Below are positions 53,667-62,531 of a DNA stretch of 64,000 nt, piece by piece (position 1 is the first letter of the stretch; each line of letters opens with the position of its first letter). The position numbers and the translations under genes were made by a program. The notes below the pieces were generated by a model that saw nothing but the letters and a program-made list of their open reading frames with translations, did no database searches and was not told the origin of the DNA. Source of the DNA: Serratia sp. PL17 (GTDB taxonomy: Bacteria > Pseudomonadota > Gammaproteobacteria > Enterobacterales > Enterobacteriaceae); NCBI RefSeq assembly GCF_017832355.1, contig NZ_JAFIBY010000003.1, positions 310,001 through 374,000 on the forward strand. Reading direction: 5' to 3'.

Positions 53667-54439
53667 GCCACTCTCCCACGCGTAAAGGGGCAATCCGCGT
53701 TTCAGACATTGCTCCCGACATTCTGACTGCATTATCCCGTGGTGAGCAACAGAGCGCTACGCTGGTCGAAGTATTGGCTCTTGACCAAATCCTATTGCTA
53801 CGTACCGTTTTCCCTACCCTCTCACCTCAATCGCTGCAAGCGGCCGAGGTGACTTGCCAACAGGGAATCGTCAAGCGAATGGCAGGCATTGGCGACATTT
53901 TATTGGCTGAACTGGGTATGGCCGGCATCGAACAATGCATGTCACACCGCTCGGATACCGTGCGTGGTTGGGCCTGTTTTATGATTGGGGCACAGACTGA
54001 AATGCGCGTAACCGAAAGGCTAGACGCTATCCGCCCTCTGGCTGACGACGGTCATTTCGGTGTCCGAGAATGGGCTTGGCTGGCGGTGCGTCCAGCTTTG
54101 GTGCTAGAGCTCGATAACGCTATCGAACAGTTGGCCGTATGGACAAGGTCACCCTCTGAACGTATTCGTCGTTTTGCCAGCGAAGCATTACGGCCACGCG
54201 GCGTCTGGTCTGCGCATATTGCTGCGCTAAAACAACGGCCTGAACGAGCACTGCCAATACTTTCCCCTTTGCGGGCCGATCCGTCCCCGTATGTACAAGA
54301 CTCGCTGGCGAACTGGCTCAACGACGCCGCCAAAAGTCATCCTGACTGGGTAATGGGCTTGTGTCAGCAATGGTTGCAACCCCCTCCCTCTCCAGCGACC
54401 CAGCGTATCTGCCAACGCGCTATGCGTAATCTGAAATAA
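53663..54439 (+). CDS. AlkC/AlkD-like HEAT-repeat DNA-alkylation-repair protein
   Basis: 258 residues made of HEAT-like helical pairs (SDTVRGWACFMIG, GHFGVREWAWLAVRP, SERIRRFASEALRPRG, SPYVQDSLANWLNDAAKSHPDWV). This matches the AlkC-like branch of alkylpurine DNA glycosylases. They release positively charged alkylated bases without flipping them out. Function is assigned from repeat pattern only; another HEAT-repeat scaffold is possible. Translation is coupled to marR. Confidence 0.7.
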   Translation: MSHSPTRKGAIRVSDIAPDILTALSRGEQQSATLVEVLALDQILLLRTVFPTLSPQSLQAAEVTCQQGIVKRMAGIGDILLAELGMAGIEQCMSHRSDTVRGWACFMIGAQTEMRVTERLDAIRPLADDGHFGVREWAWLAVRPALVLELDNAIEQLAVWTRSPSERIRRFASEALRPRGVWSAHIAALKQRPERALPILSPLRADPSPYVQDSLANWLNDAAKSHPDWVMGLCQQWLQPPPSPATQRICQRAMRNLK

Positions 54440-54452
54440 GGAGAAACCGACC

Positions 54453-54791
54453 ATGTCTCATTACCTGATTGAACTATATTCCCCCAACACTCAATGGGGC
54501 GCTTTATCCGCCACAGAACGTCAGCAGTTCGTCGACAACGTTCAGCTTGCGATGGGCAACCTATCCCATCTTGGTGTTGAAATTCTGACGTTGAGTGAAA
54601 CGGACAGCACTATCGACAAATCTACAGGCCATCGTTTTGTGGGTGTCTGGCGTTTTGCTGACATTCAAACGCGGGAGATGTTGCTCGCAGGCATTAAAGC
54701 CAGCGGCTGGTATAACTACTTCGACCATGTCAATGCAGCCGGAAGCGACAACGGTTTCGAGGCTCATTTAGTTGCCTTGGCCGCCGGATAA
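54453..54791 (+). CDS. Small hypothetical protein, marR operon
   Basis: 112 residues; likely a ferredoxin-like alpha-beta fold (MSHYLIELYSPNTQWGALSA, GHRFVGVWRFADIQTREML, WYNYFDHVNAAG), as in YciI/darcynin-type small proteins. AAGGAG precedes the ATG and the gap to the AlkC-like gene is 13 bp. Function unknown. Confidence 0.7.
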   Translation: MSHYLIELYSPNTQWGALSATERQQFVDNVQLAMGNLSHLGVEILTLSETDSTIDKSTGHRFVGVWRFADIQTREMLLAGIKASGWYNYFDHVNAAGSDNGFEAHLVALAAG

Positions 54792-54833
54792 CAATGTCGC
54801 AGCGCCGCAATAAAACAAGATATTACGCCGGTT

Positions 54834-55886
54834 TCAGGCACCGCGAATGGTCCCACGCCAGACGAAATCGGCATGATATAGCCGGGTTTCACCCGGCATC
54901 TCCTGCCCCAATGCTGGCATCATGCTCTCTTCTTTCTTTTCTTCCGCCATCAGCCACGCAACGGCATCCTGCGCAAACAACGCCACCGGTTGAGTAAAGG
55001 TGGTCAGGTTATAAGAGGACCAGGCCGCCTGCGGAATATCATCGTAACCGGCAACGCACAAATCCTCTGGAATACGTAACCCAAAGCGATGACGCGCCTC
55101 ATCCATAAAACCGCAGGCCAGCAGATCGGTCACGCAGAATACCGCGTCCGGCCGCTCGCGGCGGGTCAACAGCCGGTGCGCCAGGATCTGACCACTTTCA
55201 TAGGATGTGGTGCCAAAACGCTCAACGCTCACCTGCAAGCCCACGCCTTCTGCCGCCTGAAGAAAACCGCGTTCACGCGCCATCAGGCTTGGCGTACCGG
55301 CCAATGAGTTGGCAAAAGCAATGCGCTGGCAGCCCGCACGGGCAAAGGCCATCACAATCCTGCCTGCCGCTTCTTCGTTATCCAGCCGGATGCTGAGTGA
55401 CCCCGGTAAGGTGTCGTTACGGTTAATCAGCACCAGTCGCTGACCGTGTTTGTGACACAAACGGGCGATGCCACTGTCCGGCATCCCGGACAGCACAAAA
55501 GAGGCATCTGCACGGAAGTTAATTGCCTGCTGCAACGCCTGGGAAACACTGTCATCAGAGCGATCGGTGTTAATCAACATGGCAATTTTCCCCACATCCT
55601 GCAGGTGCTGGGTCAGCAACCGTACCAGGCTGGCACGATAAGGCGTCGCCAGTTCTGAAACGATCAGGCAGACAATGCCGCTACGGTTACGCACTAGCCC
55701 CCGAGCCAAATGATTCACGTGATAACCCAACTCTTCCGCCGCTCGCATCACCCTTTCACGGGTCGTTGCTGACACGCTGGCGCCGGGCGTATAAGTCCGT
55801 GAGACTGCCGAGCGGGAGACCCCGGCCAATTCCGCCACGTCTTTCGCACTGATCATCGCCTTGTCCGCTGCCATTTTCACATCCAT
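54834..55886 (-). CDS. LacI-family repressor of the afu operon
   Basis: 350 residues from ATG 55886 (16 codons shorter than the longest reading; a start at 55874 is also possible). The LacI helix-turn-helix reads ISAKDVAELAGVSRSAVSRTYTPGASVS, then ERVMRAAEELGYHVN and a periplasmic-binding-like effector domain (GIVCLIVSELATPYRASL, VAGYDDIPQAAWSSY). It is divergent from the ABC operon, and two operator-like palindromes lie between them. A phosphorylated sugar is a plausible ligand. Confidence 0.9.
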   Translation of the reverse strand: MDVKMAADKAMISAKDVAELAGVSRSAVSRTYTPGASVSATTRERVMRAAEELGYHVNHLARGLVRNRSGIVCLIVSELATPYRASLVRLLTQHLQDVGKIAMLINTDRSDDSVSQALQQAINFRADASFVLSGMPDSGIARLCHKHGQRLVLINRNDTLPGSLSIRLDNEEAAGRIVMAFARAGCQRIAFANSLAGTPSLMARERGFLQAAEGVGLQVSVERFGTTSYESGQILAHRLLTRRERPDAVFCVTDLLACGFMDEARHRFGLRIPEDLCVAGYDDIPQAAWSSYNLTTFTQPVALFAQDAVAWLMAEEKKEESMMPALGQEMPGETRLYHADFVWRGTIRGA

Positions 55887-55917
55887 CCGTTTGTGCTCTG
55901 AGAAAAGTTTGCCGTAC

Positions 55918-55935
55918 TTTGCAAAGCTGTGCAAA
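55918..55935. promoter_or_regulatory. LacI-type operator 1
   Basis: TTTGCAAAGCTGTGCAAA: perfect 6-bp arms TTTGCA/TGCAAA, 32 bp before the lacI-type start codon. Same arms and spacing as the site at 56026. Confidence 0.65.
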
Positions 55936-56025
55936 TTTTTATCGGTTAAAATGTTTCATTTTTGTGACGCAAAGGTTGAATTGTTTCATCACGCGATTGA
56001 CAGCACAATTTTTATCCTCTAGTTA

Positions 56026-56043
56026 TTTGCACACACGTGCAAA
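56026..56043. promoter_or_regulatory. LacI-type operator 2
   Basis: TTTGCACACACGTGCAAA: arms TTTGCAC/GTGCAAA, about 50 bp before the afuA start. Two copies 108 bp apart could allow repressor looping. Confidence 0.68.
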
Positions 56044-56092
56044 AAAAATAGGCGACAACGTATCGCCACCCTACACAACCAAGGAGAACACC

Positions 56093-57121
56093 ATGCATCG
56101 CGTTACTCTGATAGCGGCCCTCGCCGCTGGCTCTGCACTCTCTGCTTCACCTGCTTTCGCCGCTGGGAAATTAAACATGATCTGCTCCGCCGATGTGGTG
56201 GTCTGCGAACAGATGACCAATCTTTTTGAGAAACAACACCCGGATATCAAAGTCAGCATGGTGCGCCTTTCCGCTGGCGAAGCCTATGCGCGTATTCGTA
56301 CCGAAGCCCGCAACCCGCGCACCGATATGTGGTGGGCCGGCACCGGCGATCCGCACATGCAGGCCGCCGACGAAGGCTTAACTCAACCCTATAAATCCCC
56401 ACTGCTTGATCAACAGCACGACTGGGCGCGCAAACAGGCCGAAAGTGCCGGTTACCGTACCGTTGGCGTCTACGCCGGGGCGCTGGGTTGGGGTTACAAC
56501 ACCAAGCTACTGGCAGATAAAAAGCTCAAGGTCCCCGCCTGCTGGAGCGATTTGCTGGATCCGGCCTATAAAGGCGAGATCCAGATGGCCAACCCGAACT
56601 CGTCCGGTACCGCCTACAACACCCTCGCCACACTGGTGCAAATCATGGGGGAAGAACCGGCCTTCGATTATCTGAAAAAACTCAACGCCAATATCTCGCA
56701 GTACACCAAATCTGGCTCGGCACCCGTGAAAGCAGCCGCGCGCGGTGAAACGACCATCGGCATCGTTTTTATGCATGATGCCGTGGCGATGCAGGTCGAT
56801 GGTTTCCCGATCAAAGCGGTCGCGCCTTGCGAAGGCACCGGTTTTGAAATTGGCTCCATGTCTATCGTCAAAGGCGCACGTAACCTCAGTGAGGCCAAGG
56901 TGTGGTACGACTGGGCGCTCAGTGCGGACGCACAGTCACATATGAAAGATGCCAAATCTTTCCAGTTGCCTTCTAACCGCAACGCGGCGATTTCCGAATA
57001 TGCGCCACGTTTTGAGAACATCAAACTGATCGATTACGACTTCAAAACCTACGGTGCGACAGATAAACGCAAAGCACTGCTCAGCCGCTGGGATAAAGAG
57101 ATCGGCGCCAGCGCCCAATAA
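56093..57121 (+). CDS. afuA: Periplasmic binding protein, AfuA-like
   Basis: 342 residues with signal peptide ending at SPAFAAGK; AAGGAG precedes ATG 56093. LNMICSADVVVCEQMTNLFEKQHPDIKVSMVRLSAGEAYARI (in parts) and WWAGTGDPHMQAADEGL belong to the family 1 / Fe3+-type binding proteins. The iron-binding tyrosine pair is not evident; with the IMPase gene downstream, this fits AfuA, shown to bind hexose phosphates and related sugar phosphates in Actinobacillus/Citrobacter. Assignment to sugar phosphate rather than iron is by context. Confidence 0.82.
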   Translation: MHRVTLIAALAAGSALSASPAFAAGKLNMICSADVVVCEQMTNLFEKQHPDIKVSMVRLSAGEAYARIRTEARNPRTDMWWAGTGDPHMQAADEGLTQPYKSPLLDQQHDWARKQAESAGYRTVGVYAGALGWGYNTKLLADKKLKVPACWSDLLDPAYKGEIQMANPNSSGTAYNTLATLVQIMGEEPAFDYLKKLNANISQYTKSGSAPVKAAARGETTIGIVFMHDAVAMQVDGFPIKAVAPCEGTGFEIGSMSIVKGARNLSEAKVWYDWALSADAQSHMKDAKSFQLPSNRNAAISEYAPRFENIKLIDYDFKTYGATDKRKALLSRWDKEIGASAQ

Positions 57122-57228
57122 TTCACGTCCTTTTCCTTACACATGTTATGCGCTCTGCAATAGGCCGGGCGAGGCAACACTCGCCCGTGTAACGCAGGGT
57201 GAAGGAAATATGAACTCTCGAGGTTACG

Positions 57229-59457
57229 ATGAATGCTCAAAACCGCCGCCTTAACGGGGCTCTTGTGCTGGGCGCATTGGCATTGCTGCTACTGCCTTGG
57301 TACAGCCTGGAAGCCGGGTTCTTCGACTTTGGCTGGCTAAGTACGCTGTGGCAGGATCAGGCAAGCGCACCGGCACTGTGGCAAATTCTGGTATTTCAGC
57401 GCCCCTGGCTGACCATTGCCTTGCTGATGTTACTGGTTTGCGCACTGGCGCGTGTGCTGCCAGTGAGCCGCTTGCGCTCACAATTACTGCTGTGTGCCAG
57501 TGCTGTCGGCGTCGTTTTTCTGCTGTTTGAAGGCCATGCCATCGGCTACAGCGGCTGGAATTGGCAATGGAGCGAACATCTGTTTGGGGCGCTCAGCGAC
57601 GGCCAACCTGCGTTTGGCGCAGGTGCTATTTTGCTCATCACCGCCTTTCTACTGCTGTTCTCTTTTGCGCTCGCCGAACGCGGCGTCCTGAAAGGCGATG
57701 CTTTTGTGGTCGCGGCCATTGTGCTGCTGGTCGCACTGGTAACCACCTTTGTACTTTACCCGGTGCTGAGCATGTTTGTCGCTTCCGTGCAGGACGTGGA
57801 CGGTTCCTTTAAACCCGATGGCCTGATCGCCAATATGCAAGACCCGGCGATTTGGAGCCTCAGTTGCCTGAAAGGTGGCAGCTGCGGAACCGCCTGGCGT
57901 ACCCTGACGTTAGCGCTCATGACGGCCAGCGGTTCCACGCTGCTCGGTCTGGCTTTTGCGCTGGCGGCTACGCGCACGCCGTTGCCATTCAAGAAAGGAC
58001 TGCGCTTACTCACCGTCCTGCCAATCATTACGCCCCCCTTTGTGATTGGCCTGGCGCTGATGCTGCTGTTTGGCCGCGCTGGCGTCGTCACCGAACTGCT
58101 CGCCAGCCTGTTTGGCATTGAGCCCGGCCGTTGGTTGTACGGGCTGACCGGTATCTGGATTGCCCAGGTACTGTCCTTCACCCCTATAGCCTTCCTGGTG
58201 CTGATTGGCGTGGTGGAAGGGGTCAGCCCCTCGCTGGAAGAGGCTTCGCAAACGCTGCGTGCGAACCGCTGGCGCACCTTCCGCTATGTTTCACTGCCGC
58301 TGATGGCACCCGGTCTGGCCAATGCTTTTCTCATTAGCTTTATCGAAAGCATGGCGGATTTTGGTAATCCGATGGTGCTTGGCGGCAGCCACGGCGTGCT
58401 GTCGACCGAGATCTTCTTCTCGGTGGTGGGTGCACAGAACGATCCGAGCCGTGCCGCGGTGCTGGCCATCATCCTACTGTGCTTCACCCTTAGCGCCTTT
58501 ATTCTGCAACGCCTGTGGTTAACGGGGAAAAACTTCGCGACCGTGACCGGTAAAGGGGATTCCGGGATGCATTGCGGGCTGCCGCGTGGATTGCGTTACG
58601 GCGTATACGCGCTGGTGATCCCTTGGGGCCTGTTCACGCTGGTCATCTACGGCATGATCCTGATCGGCGGTTTCGTCCAGTCATGGGGGCTCGACAGCAG
58701 CCTGACGCTGGGCCACTACGCGCGCGCCTTTGGCTTCCAGTGGAACAGTGGCCAGATAGTCTGGACCGGTGTCGCCTGGAACTCATTCTGGACGACGCTG
58801 GAAATCGCGCTGATCGCCGCGCCGCTCACCGCCATCGTTGGCCTGCTCACTGCGTGGCTGATCGTGCGCCAGAAATTTGCCGGTCGCCAAACCTTTGAGT
58901 TTTTATTGATGCTCAGCTTTGCCATTCCCGGCACGGTCATCGGCGTCAGTTACATTATGGCTTACAACCTGCCCCCCCTGGAGATCACCGGCACCGCCCT
59001 GATTCTGGTCGCCTGTTTTGTGTTCCGCAACATGCCGGTGGGTGTGCGCGGTGGCATTGCCGCCATGAGCCAGCTGGATCGTAGCCTGGATGAAGCCTCA
59101 CTGACGCTGCGCGCCAGCAGTTTCCGCACCCTGCGCAAAGTGATTTTACCGCTGTTGAAACCGGCGATCAGCGCGGCTCTGGTCTATGCCTTCGTGCGTG
59201 CCATTACCTCCATCAGCGCGGTGATCTTCCTGGTTAGCGCCCAGTACAACATGGCCACGTCCTACATCGTTGGGTTGGTCGAAAATGGGGAATACGGCGT
59301 GGCTATCGCCTACTCCTCGGTGCTTATCGTTGTGATGCTGGCGGTGATCCTCACCTTCCAGTTACTGGTCGGCGAACGCCGCCTGCGTCGCGCAATCCGT
59401 ATTGCCACACCGCCGGTGACGCCTCCACCGGCTCTACATCAGGAGAATGCCGTATGA
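57229..59457 (+). CDS. afuB: ABC transporter permease (double FbpB/AfuB type)
   Basis: 742 residues, two fused permease halves, each with an EAA-type loop: EEASQTLRANRWRTFRYVSLPL and DEASLTLRASSFRTLRKVILPL (in part). About 12 or more membrane segments, including extra N-terminal ones (GALVLGALALLLLPWYSL, LTIALLMLLVCALARVL). GAGG precedes the ATG; it lies 107 bp after afuA and overlaps afuC by 4 bases. Confidence 0.9.
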   Translation: MNAQNRRLNGALVLGALALLLLPWYSLEAGFFDFGWLSTLWQDQASAPALWQILVFQRPWLTIALLMLLVCALARVLPVSRLRSQLLLCASAVGVVFLLFEGHAIGYSGWNWQWSEHLFGALSDGQPAFGAGAILLITAFLLLFSFALAERGVLKGDAFVVAAIVLLVALVTTFVLYPVLSMFVASVQDVDGSFKPDGLIANMQDPAIWSLSCLKGGSCGTAWRTLTLALMTASGSTLLGLAFALAATRTPLPFKKGLRLLTVLPIITPPFVIGLALMLLFGRAGVVTELLASLFGIEPGRWLYGLTGIWIAQVLSFTPIAFLVLIGVVEGVSPSLEEASQTLRANRWRTFRYVSLPLMAPGLANAFLISFIESMADFGNPMVLGGSHGVLSTEIFFSVVGAQNDPSRAAVLAIILLCFTLSAFILQRLWLTGKNFATVTGKGDSGMHCGLPRGLRYGVYALVIPWGLFTLVIYGMILIGGFVQSWGLDSSLTLGHYARAFGFQWNSGQIVWTGVAWNSFWTTLEIALIAAPLTAIVGLLTAWLIVRQKFAGRQTFEFLLMLSFAIPGTVIGVSYIMAYNLPPLEITGTALILVACFVFRNMPVGVRGGIAAMSQLDRSLDEASLTLRASSFRTLRKVILPLLKPAISAALVYAFVRAITSISAVIFLVSAQYNMATSYIVGLVENGEYGVAIAYSSVLIVVMLAVILTFQLLVGERRLRRAIRIATPPVTPPPALHQENAV

Positions 59458-60515
59458 CTGCCATTCGTTCCGGCTCGGTGGTGTTTGAAAACGTCACCAA
59501 ACAATTTGCCGATTTCACCGCCGTACCCGGCCTGTCACTCACCGTCGAACCTGGCACGCTGGTCACACTGCTCGGTCCGTCTGGCTGTGGCAAAACCACT
59601 ACCCTGCGCCTGTTGGCAGGCCTCGAGCATCCAACCTCTGGCCGTATTCTGATCGGCGGCAAGGACGTCACGCACCTGCCCGCCAACGAACGCGACGTCG
59701 CAATGGTGTTCCAATCCTATGCGTTGTTCCCACATATGAACGCGTTGGACAACGTGATGTATGGCCTGCTTGCCAGCGGTCTGCCGCGTAAAGAAGCGCA
59801 GGACCGGGCACGCGAAGGGCTCACACTGGTCGGTCTGGAAAAGATGGGCCAACGTCTCCCCGCCGAACTCTCTGGCGGACAGCAGCAGCGTATTGCCGTA
59901 GCGCGTGCGCTGGTATTGGAACCGCAGGTGTTGCTGCTCGACGAGCCATTATCCAACCTTGACGAACGTTTGCGCCGCCGTGTCCGCACTGAAATTCGTG
60001 ATTTGCAGCAGCGCCTTGGTTTCACTGCGGTGTACGTCACCCACGATCAAGAAGAGGCATTAGCGGTCTCCGATAAGATTATCGTCATGAAAGAAGGGCA
60101 TATTGCCCAACAGGGTGCGCCTCAGGAGCTTTATCATTCACCAGCTTCCGTGTTTATCGCCGACTTTATGGGCGAGGCCAATATCCTGCCCTGTGACATT
60201 GAGCGCGTCGAAGATGGTCAGGCACTGATCACCCTCGGCAGTCGCCAGTATCGGGTACCGGGTGCCAAAGCACGTCCCGGCACCGCGCAACTGTCGGTGC
60301 GCCCGCAGTTTATTACCCTGCAGCCGGAGCAGGATGGTGCATTGAGCGGGGAGATAACCCACAGTACCTGGCTTGGGGACCATATTGAATATGAAGTGAA
60401 GACCGATCTCGGTGCGCTATTTATTGTCGACGTTCAGATGGAACGCCAGTTGGCACCCGCCACACGCGTGGCCATTGATTTCAAATCTCAGGGGCTGGCA
60501 CTGATTGCCCAGTGA
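59454..60515 (+). CDS. afuC: ABC transporter ATPase (AfuC/FbpC type)
   Basis: 353 residues. Walker A GPSGCGKTT (about 41-49), Q-loop VFQSYALFPHMN, signature ELSGGQQQR, Walker B VLLLDEPLSNLD, H-loop VYVTHDQEEA, then a C-terminal TOBE-type domain. Drives the importer formed with afuA and afuB. ATGA overlap with afuB. Confidence 0.93.
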   Translation: MTAIRSGSVVFENVTKQFADFTAVPGLSLTVEPGTLVTLLGPSGCGKTTTLRLLAGLEHPTSGRILIGGKDVTHLPANERDVAMVFQSYALFPHMNALDNVMYGLLASGLPRKEAQDRAREGLTLVGLEKMGQRLPAELSGGQQQRIAVARALVLEPQVLLLDEPLSNLDERLRRRVRTEIRDLQQRLGFTAVYVTHDQEEALAVSDKIIVMKEGHIAQQGAPQELYHSPASVFIADFMGEANILPCDIERVEDGQALITLGSRQYRVPGAKARPGTAQLSVRPQFITLQPEQDGALSGEITHSTWLGDHIEYEVKTDLGALFIVDVQMERQLAPATRVAIDFKSQGLALIAQ

Positions 60516-60539
60516 GCCTCACAACGTTAAGGATCAAAC

Positions 60540-61328
60540 ATGAATGAGCCCATTTCCCAGCGCCTGCTGTTGGCCGAACAGGCGGCACGCGCCGCAGGCA
60601 GTAAAGCGCTGGACTATTTTAACCGCCGCGAGAGCCTGGTGATTGAAACCAAACGCGATGCCCAGGACGTGGTCTCCATTGCTGACCGCGAAGTTGAACT
60701 GTTGATCCGTGAACAGATCGCCAGCCAGTTTCCGCAGGACGGTTTTTTGGGGGAGGAGTTTGGCCTGCAGCCCGGTGAGTCGGGTTACACCTGGGTGGTG
60801 GATCCCATCGATGGCACCAGCCCTTTTGTTAACGGTATGCCAAACTGGTGTGTGTCTATTGCCGTGATTCACCACGGCGAACCGGTGATCGGCGTGATCG
60901 TCGCACCCTGCCAGCAAGAATGTTTTATCGCGGCGCGCGGCGCGGGGGCCACTCTCAATGGCAAACCGCTGCGCGTAGACCCAAAACGCACGATGCAAAA
61001 CCACGTCACCGGTTTTGGTGCCAACAGCTATGTGACGCCTGAACGCGTCGGTGAGATCGCCGCCGGGATCACCGCGGCCGGTGGCAATTTCTTCCGCAAT
61101 GGTTCGGGTGCCATGATGCTGGCTTGGGTTGCAGCAGGGCGTCTGGTGGGTTACTACGAACCTTATATGCATGCCTGGGATTGTCTGGCGGGATATTGCC
61201 TGGTCAACGAAGCCGGCGGCTGGACGCATCCGTTTAATACCGAAGGGGAACATTTGTTCCGGGGTGGGCCGGTGCTGGCGGTGGCTCCAGGGGCCAAACA
61301 AGATTTAATGCAGATCGCGCAGCTGTAG
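60540..61328 (+). CDS. Inositol-monophosphatase-family phosphatase
   Basis: 262 residues of the Mg2+-dependent IMPase fold: DVVSIADREVE, FLGEEFG (metal Glu), WVVDPIDGTSPFVNGMP (the D-P-[IL]-D-G-T motif) and YEPYMHAWDCLAGYCLVNEAGG for the last metal Asp. It is 24 bp after afuC. It probably dephosphorylates the imported sugar phosphate or a related compound; a histidinol-phosphatase-like role is the alternative. Confidence 0.9.
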   Translation: MNEPISQRLLLAEQAARAAGSKALDYFNRRESLVIETKRDAQDVVSIADREVELLIREQIASQFPQDGFLGEEFGLQPGESGYTWVVDPIDGTSPFVNGMPNWCVSIAVIHHGEPVIGVIVAPCQQECFIAARGAGATLNGKPLRVDPKRTMQNHVTGFGANSYVTPERVGEIAAGITAAGGNFFRNGSGAMMLAWVAAGRLVGYYEPYMHAWDCLAGYCLVNEAGGWTHPFNTEGEHLFRGGPVLAVAPGAKQDLMQIAQL

Positions 61329-61355
61329 TTGATACTGCTAACAAATCTGTTTAAG

Positions 61356-61395
61356 GGTTAAATCGGGTCGAACATGTTCGACCCGATTTAACCCG
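61356..61395. repeat. 40-bp perfect palindrome
   Basis: Each half is GGGTTAAATCGGGTCGAACA or its exact complement, centred at 61375/61376 with no spacer. It lies 27 bp after the IMPase stop and just before a conventional terminator. Without a loop it can fold as a long RNA hairpin or DNA cruciform. Confidence 0.85.
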
Positions 61396-61408
61396 TTGAG
61401 TATGCTCA

Positions 61409-61438
61409 AGGGCGCAGCATGCAGCGCCCTTACTTTTA
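61409..61438. terminator. Bidirectional terminator, afu operon / gap
   Basis: AAGGGCGC-AGCATGCA-GCGCCCTT, 8-bp arms, followed by ACTTTT, between convergent genes. Confidence 0.75.
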
Positions 61439-61442
61439 GAGC

Positions 61443-62453
61443 CTACAAGCCGCGTTTTTCCATCAACACCGCCAGATCAACCAAACGGTTGGAGAAGCCC
61501 CATTCATTGTCGTACCAAGCCAAAACCTTGACCAGATTGCCACCGATAACCAACGTTGACAGCCCATCGATAATCGATGAGCGCGGATCGCCTTTATAAT
61601 CGCTCGATACCAAAGGCTCATCGCTGTAGCCCAAAATATCTTTGAGAGGGCCCGACTGCGAAGCCTGACGGAACGCGGCGTTGATCTCTTCAGCCGTCAC
61701 GTCGCGTTTCAACGTCACCGTTAAGTCAACGATAGACACCACCGGCACCGGCACCCGCAGCGAATAACCGGTCAGACGGCCATCGAGTTCAGGGATCACC
61801 TTGCCGAGCGCTTTGGCCGCCCCGCTGGAGTAAGGCACAATCGACTCTGCTGCGGCGCGAGCGCCACGCAAGTCTTTTTCCGGTTGGTCATGCAATGCCT
61901 GGCTATTGGTATAAGCGTGTGTGGTATTCATCAGGCCGTATTCAATCCCGAAGGCCTGATGCAGCACCTGCGCCGCAGGGGCCAAACCGTTGGTGGTGCA
62001 ACTGCCGTTACTGACTACGCGGTGCTTGGCCGGATCGTACAGATCCTGATTAACGCCCATCACTATGGTAATATCGTCGTCCTTGCCTGGCGCCGAGATA
62101 ATCACTCGCTTGGCCCCACCCTTCGTGATGTGCACTTCGGCCTTGGCTTTGTCCGTAAAGAACCCCGTCGCTTCGATGACGACATCAACGCCCACGCTTT
62201 TCCATGGGATTGCGCCCGGATCTCTTTCGGAGAAAACATGAATTGGCCGACCATCGAGCAGCAGTTGGTTTTCACCGGCTTCGACACTGGCTGCCAAGGT
62301 ACCCGACAGCGAGTCGTATTTCAGCAAATGCGCCAAGGTTTTGCTGTCGGTCAAATCGTTGATCGCCACAACCTCAAAGTCACTGCGACCTAACGCAGCA
62401 CGCAAAACATTCCTGCCGATTCTGCCGAATCCATTAATGCCTACTTTGACCAT
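61443..62453 (-). CDS. gap: Type I glyceraldehyde-3-phosphate dehydrogenase
   Basis: 336 residues, normal length. NAD-binding start VKVGINGFGRIGRNVLRAAL, catalytic Cys in SNGSCTTNGLAP (the second family Cys is Gly here), THAYTNSQ, RVPVPVVSIVDLTV and WYDNEWGFSNRLVDL. It converts glyceraldehyde-3-phosphate to 1,3-bisphosphoglycerate, or may act on a related aldehyde-phosphate. The sequence differs enough from the usual GapA text (NASCTTNCLAP) to suggest a paralogue beside the household copy. Confidence 0.92.
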   Translation of the reverse strand: MVKVGINGFGRIGRNVLRAALGRSDFEVVAINDLTDSKTLAHLLKYDSLSGTLAASVEAGENQLLLDGRPIHVFSERDPGAIPWKSVGVDVVIEATGFFTDKAKAEVHITKGGAKRVIISAPGKDDDITIVMGVNQDLYDPAKHRVVSNGSCTTNGLAPAAQVLHQAFGIEYGLMNTTHAYTNSQALHDQPEKDLRGARAAAESIVPYSSGAAKALGKVIPELDGRLTGYSLRVPVPVVSIVDLTVTLKRDVTAEEINAAFRQASQSGPLKDILGYSDEPLVSSDYKGDPRSSIIDGLSTLVIGGNLVKVLAWYDNEWGFSNRLVDLAVLMEKRGL

Positions 62454-62531
62454 GTTCTACTCCTTCGTTATTGGCTTTGCTGTAAATTTAAGCCGGAGAG
62501 ACATTGTCGTAAATGACGTTTATAGATCAAT

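Noticed and set aside
56093-60515. Ferric-iron ABC transporter (FbpABC)
   Set aside because: The fold is the same, but the neighbouring phosphatase and LacI-type regulator fit sugar-phosphate uptake (AfuABC) better; iron transport is not excluded.
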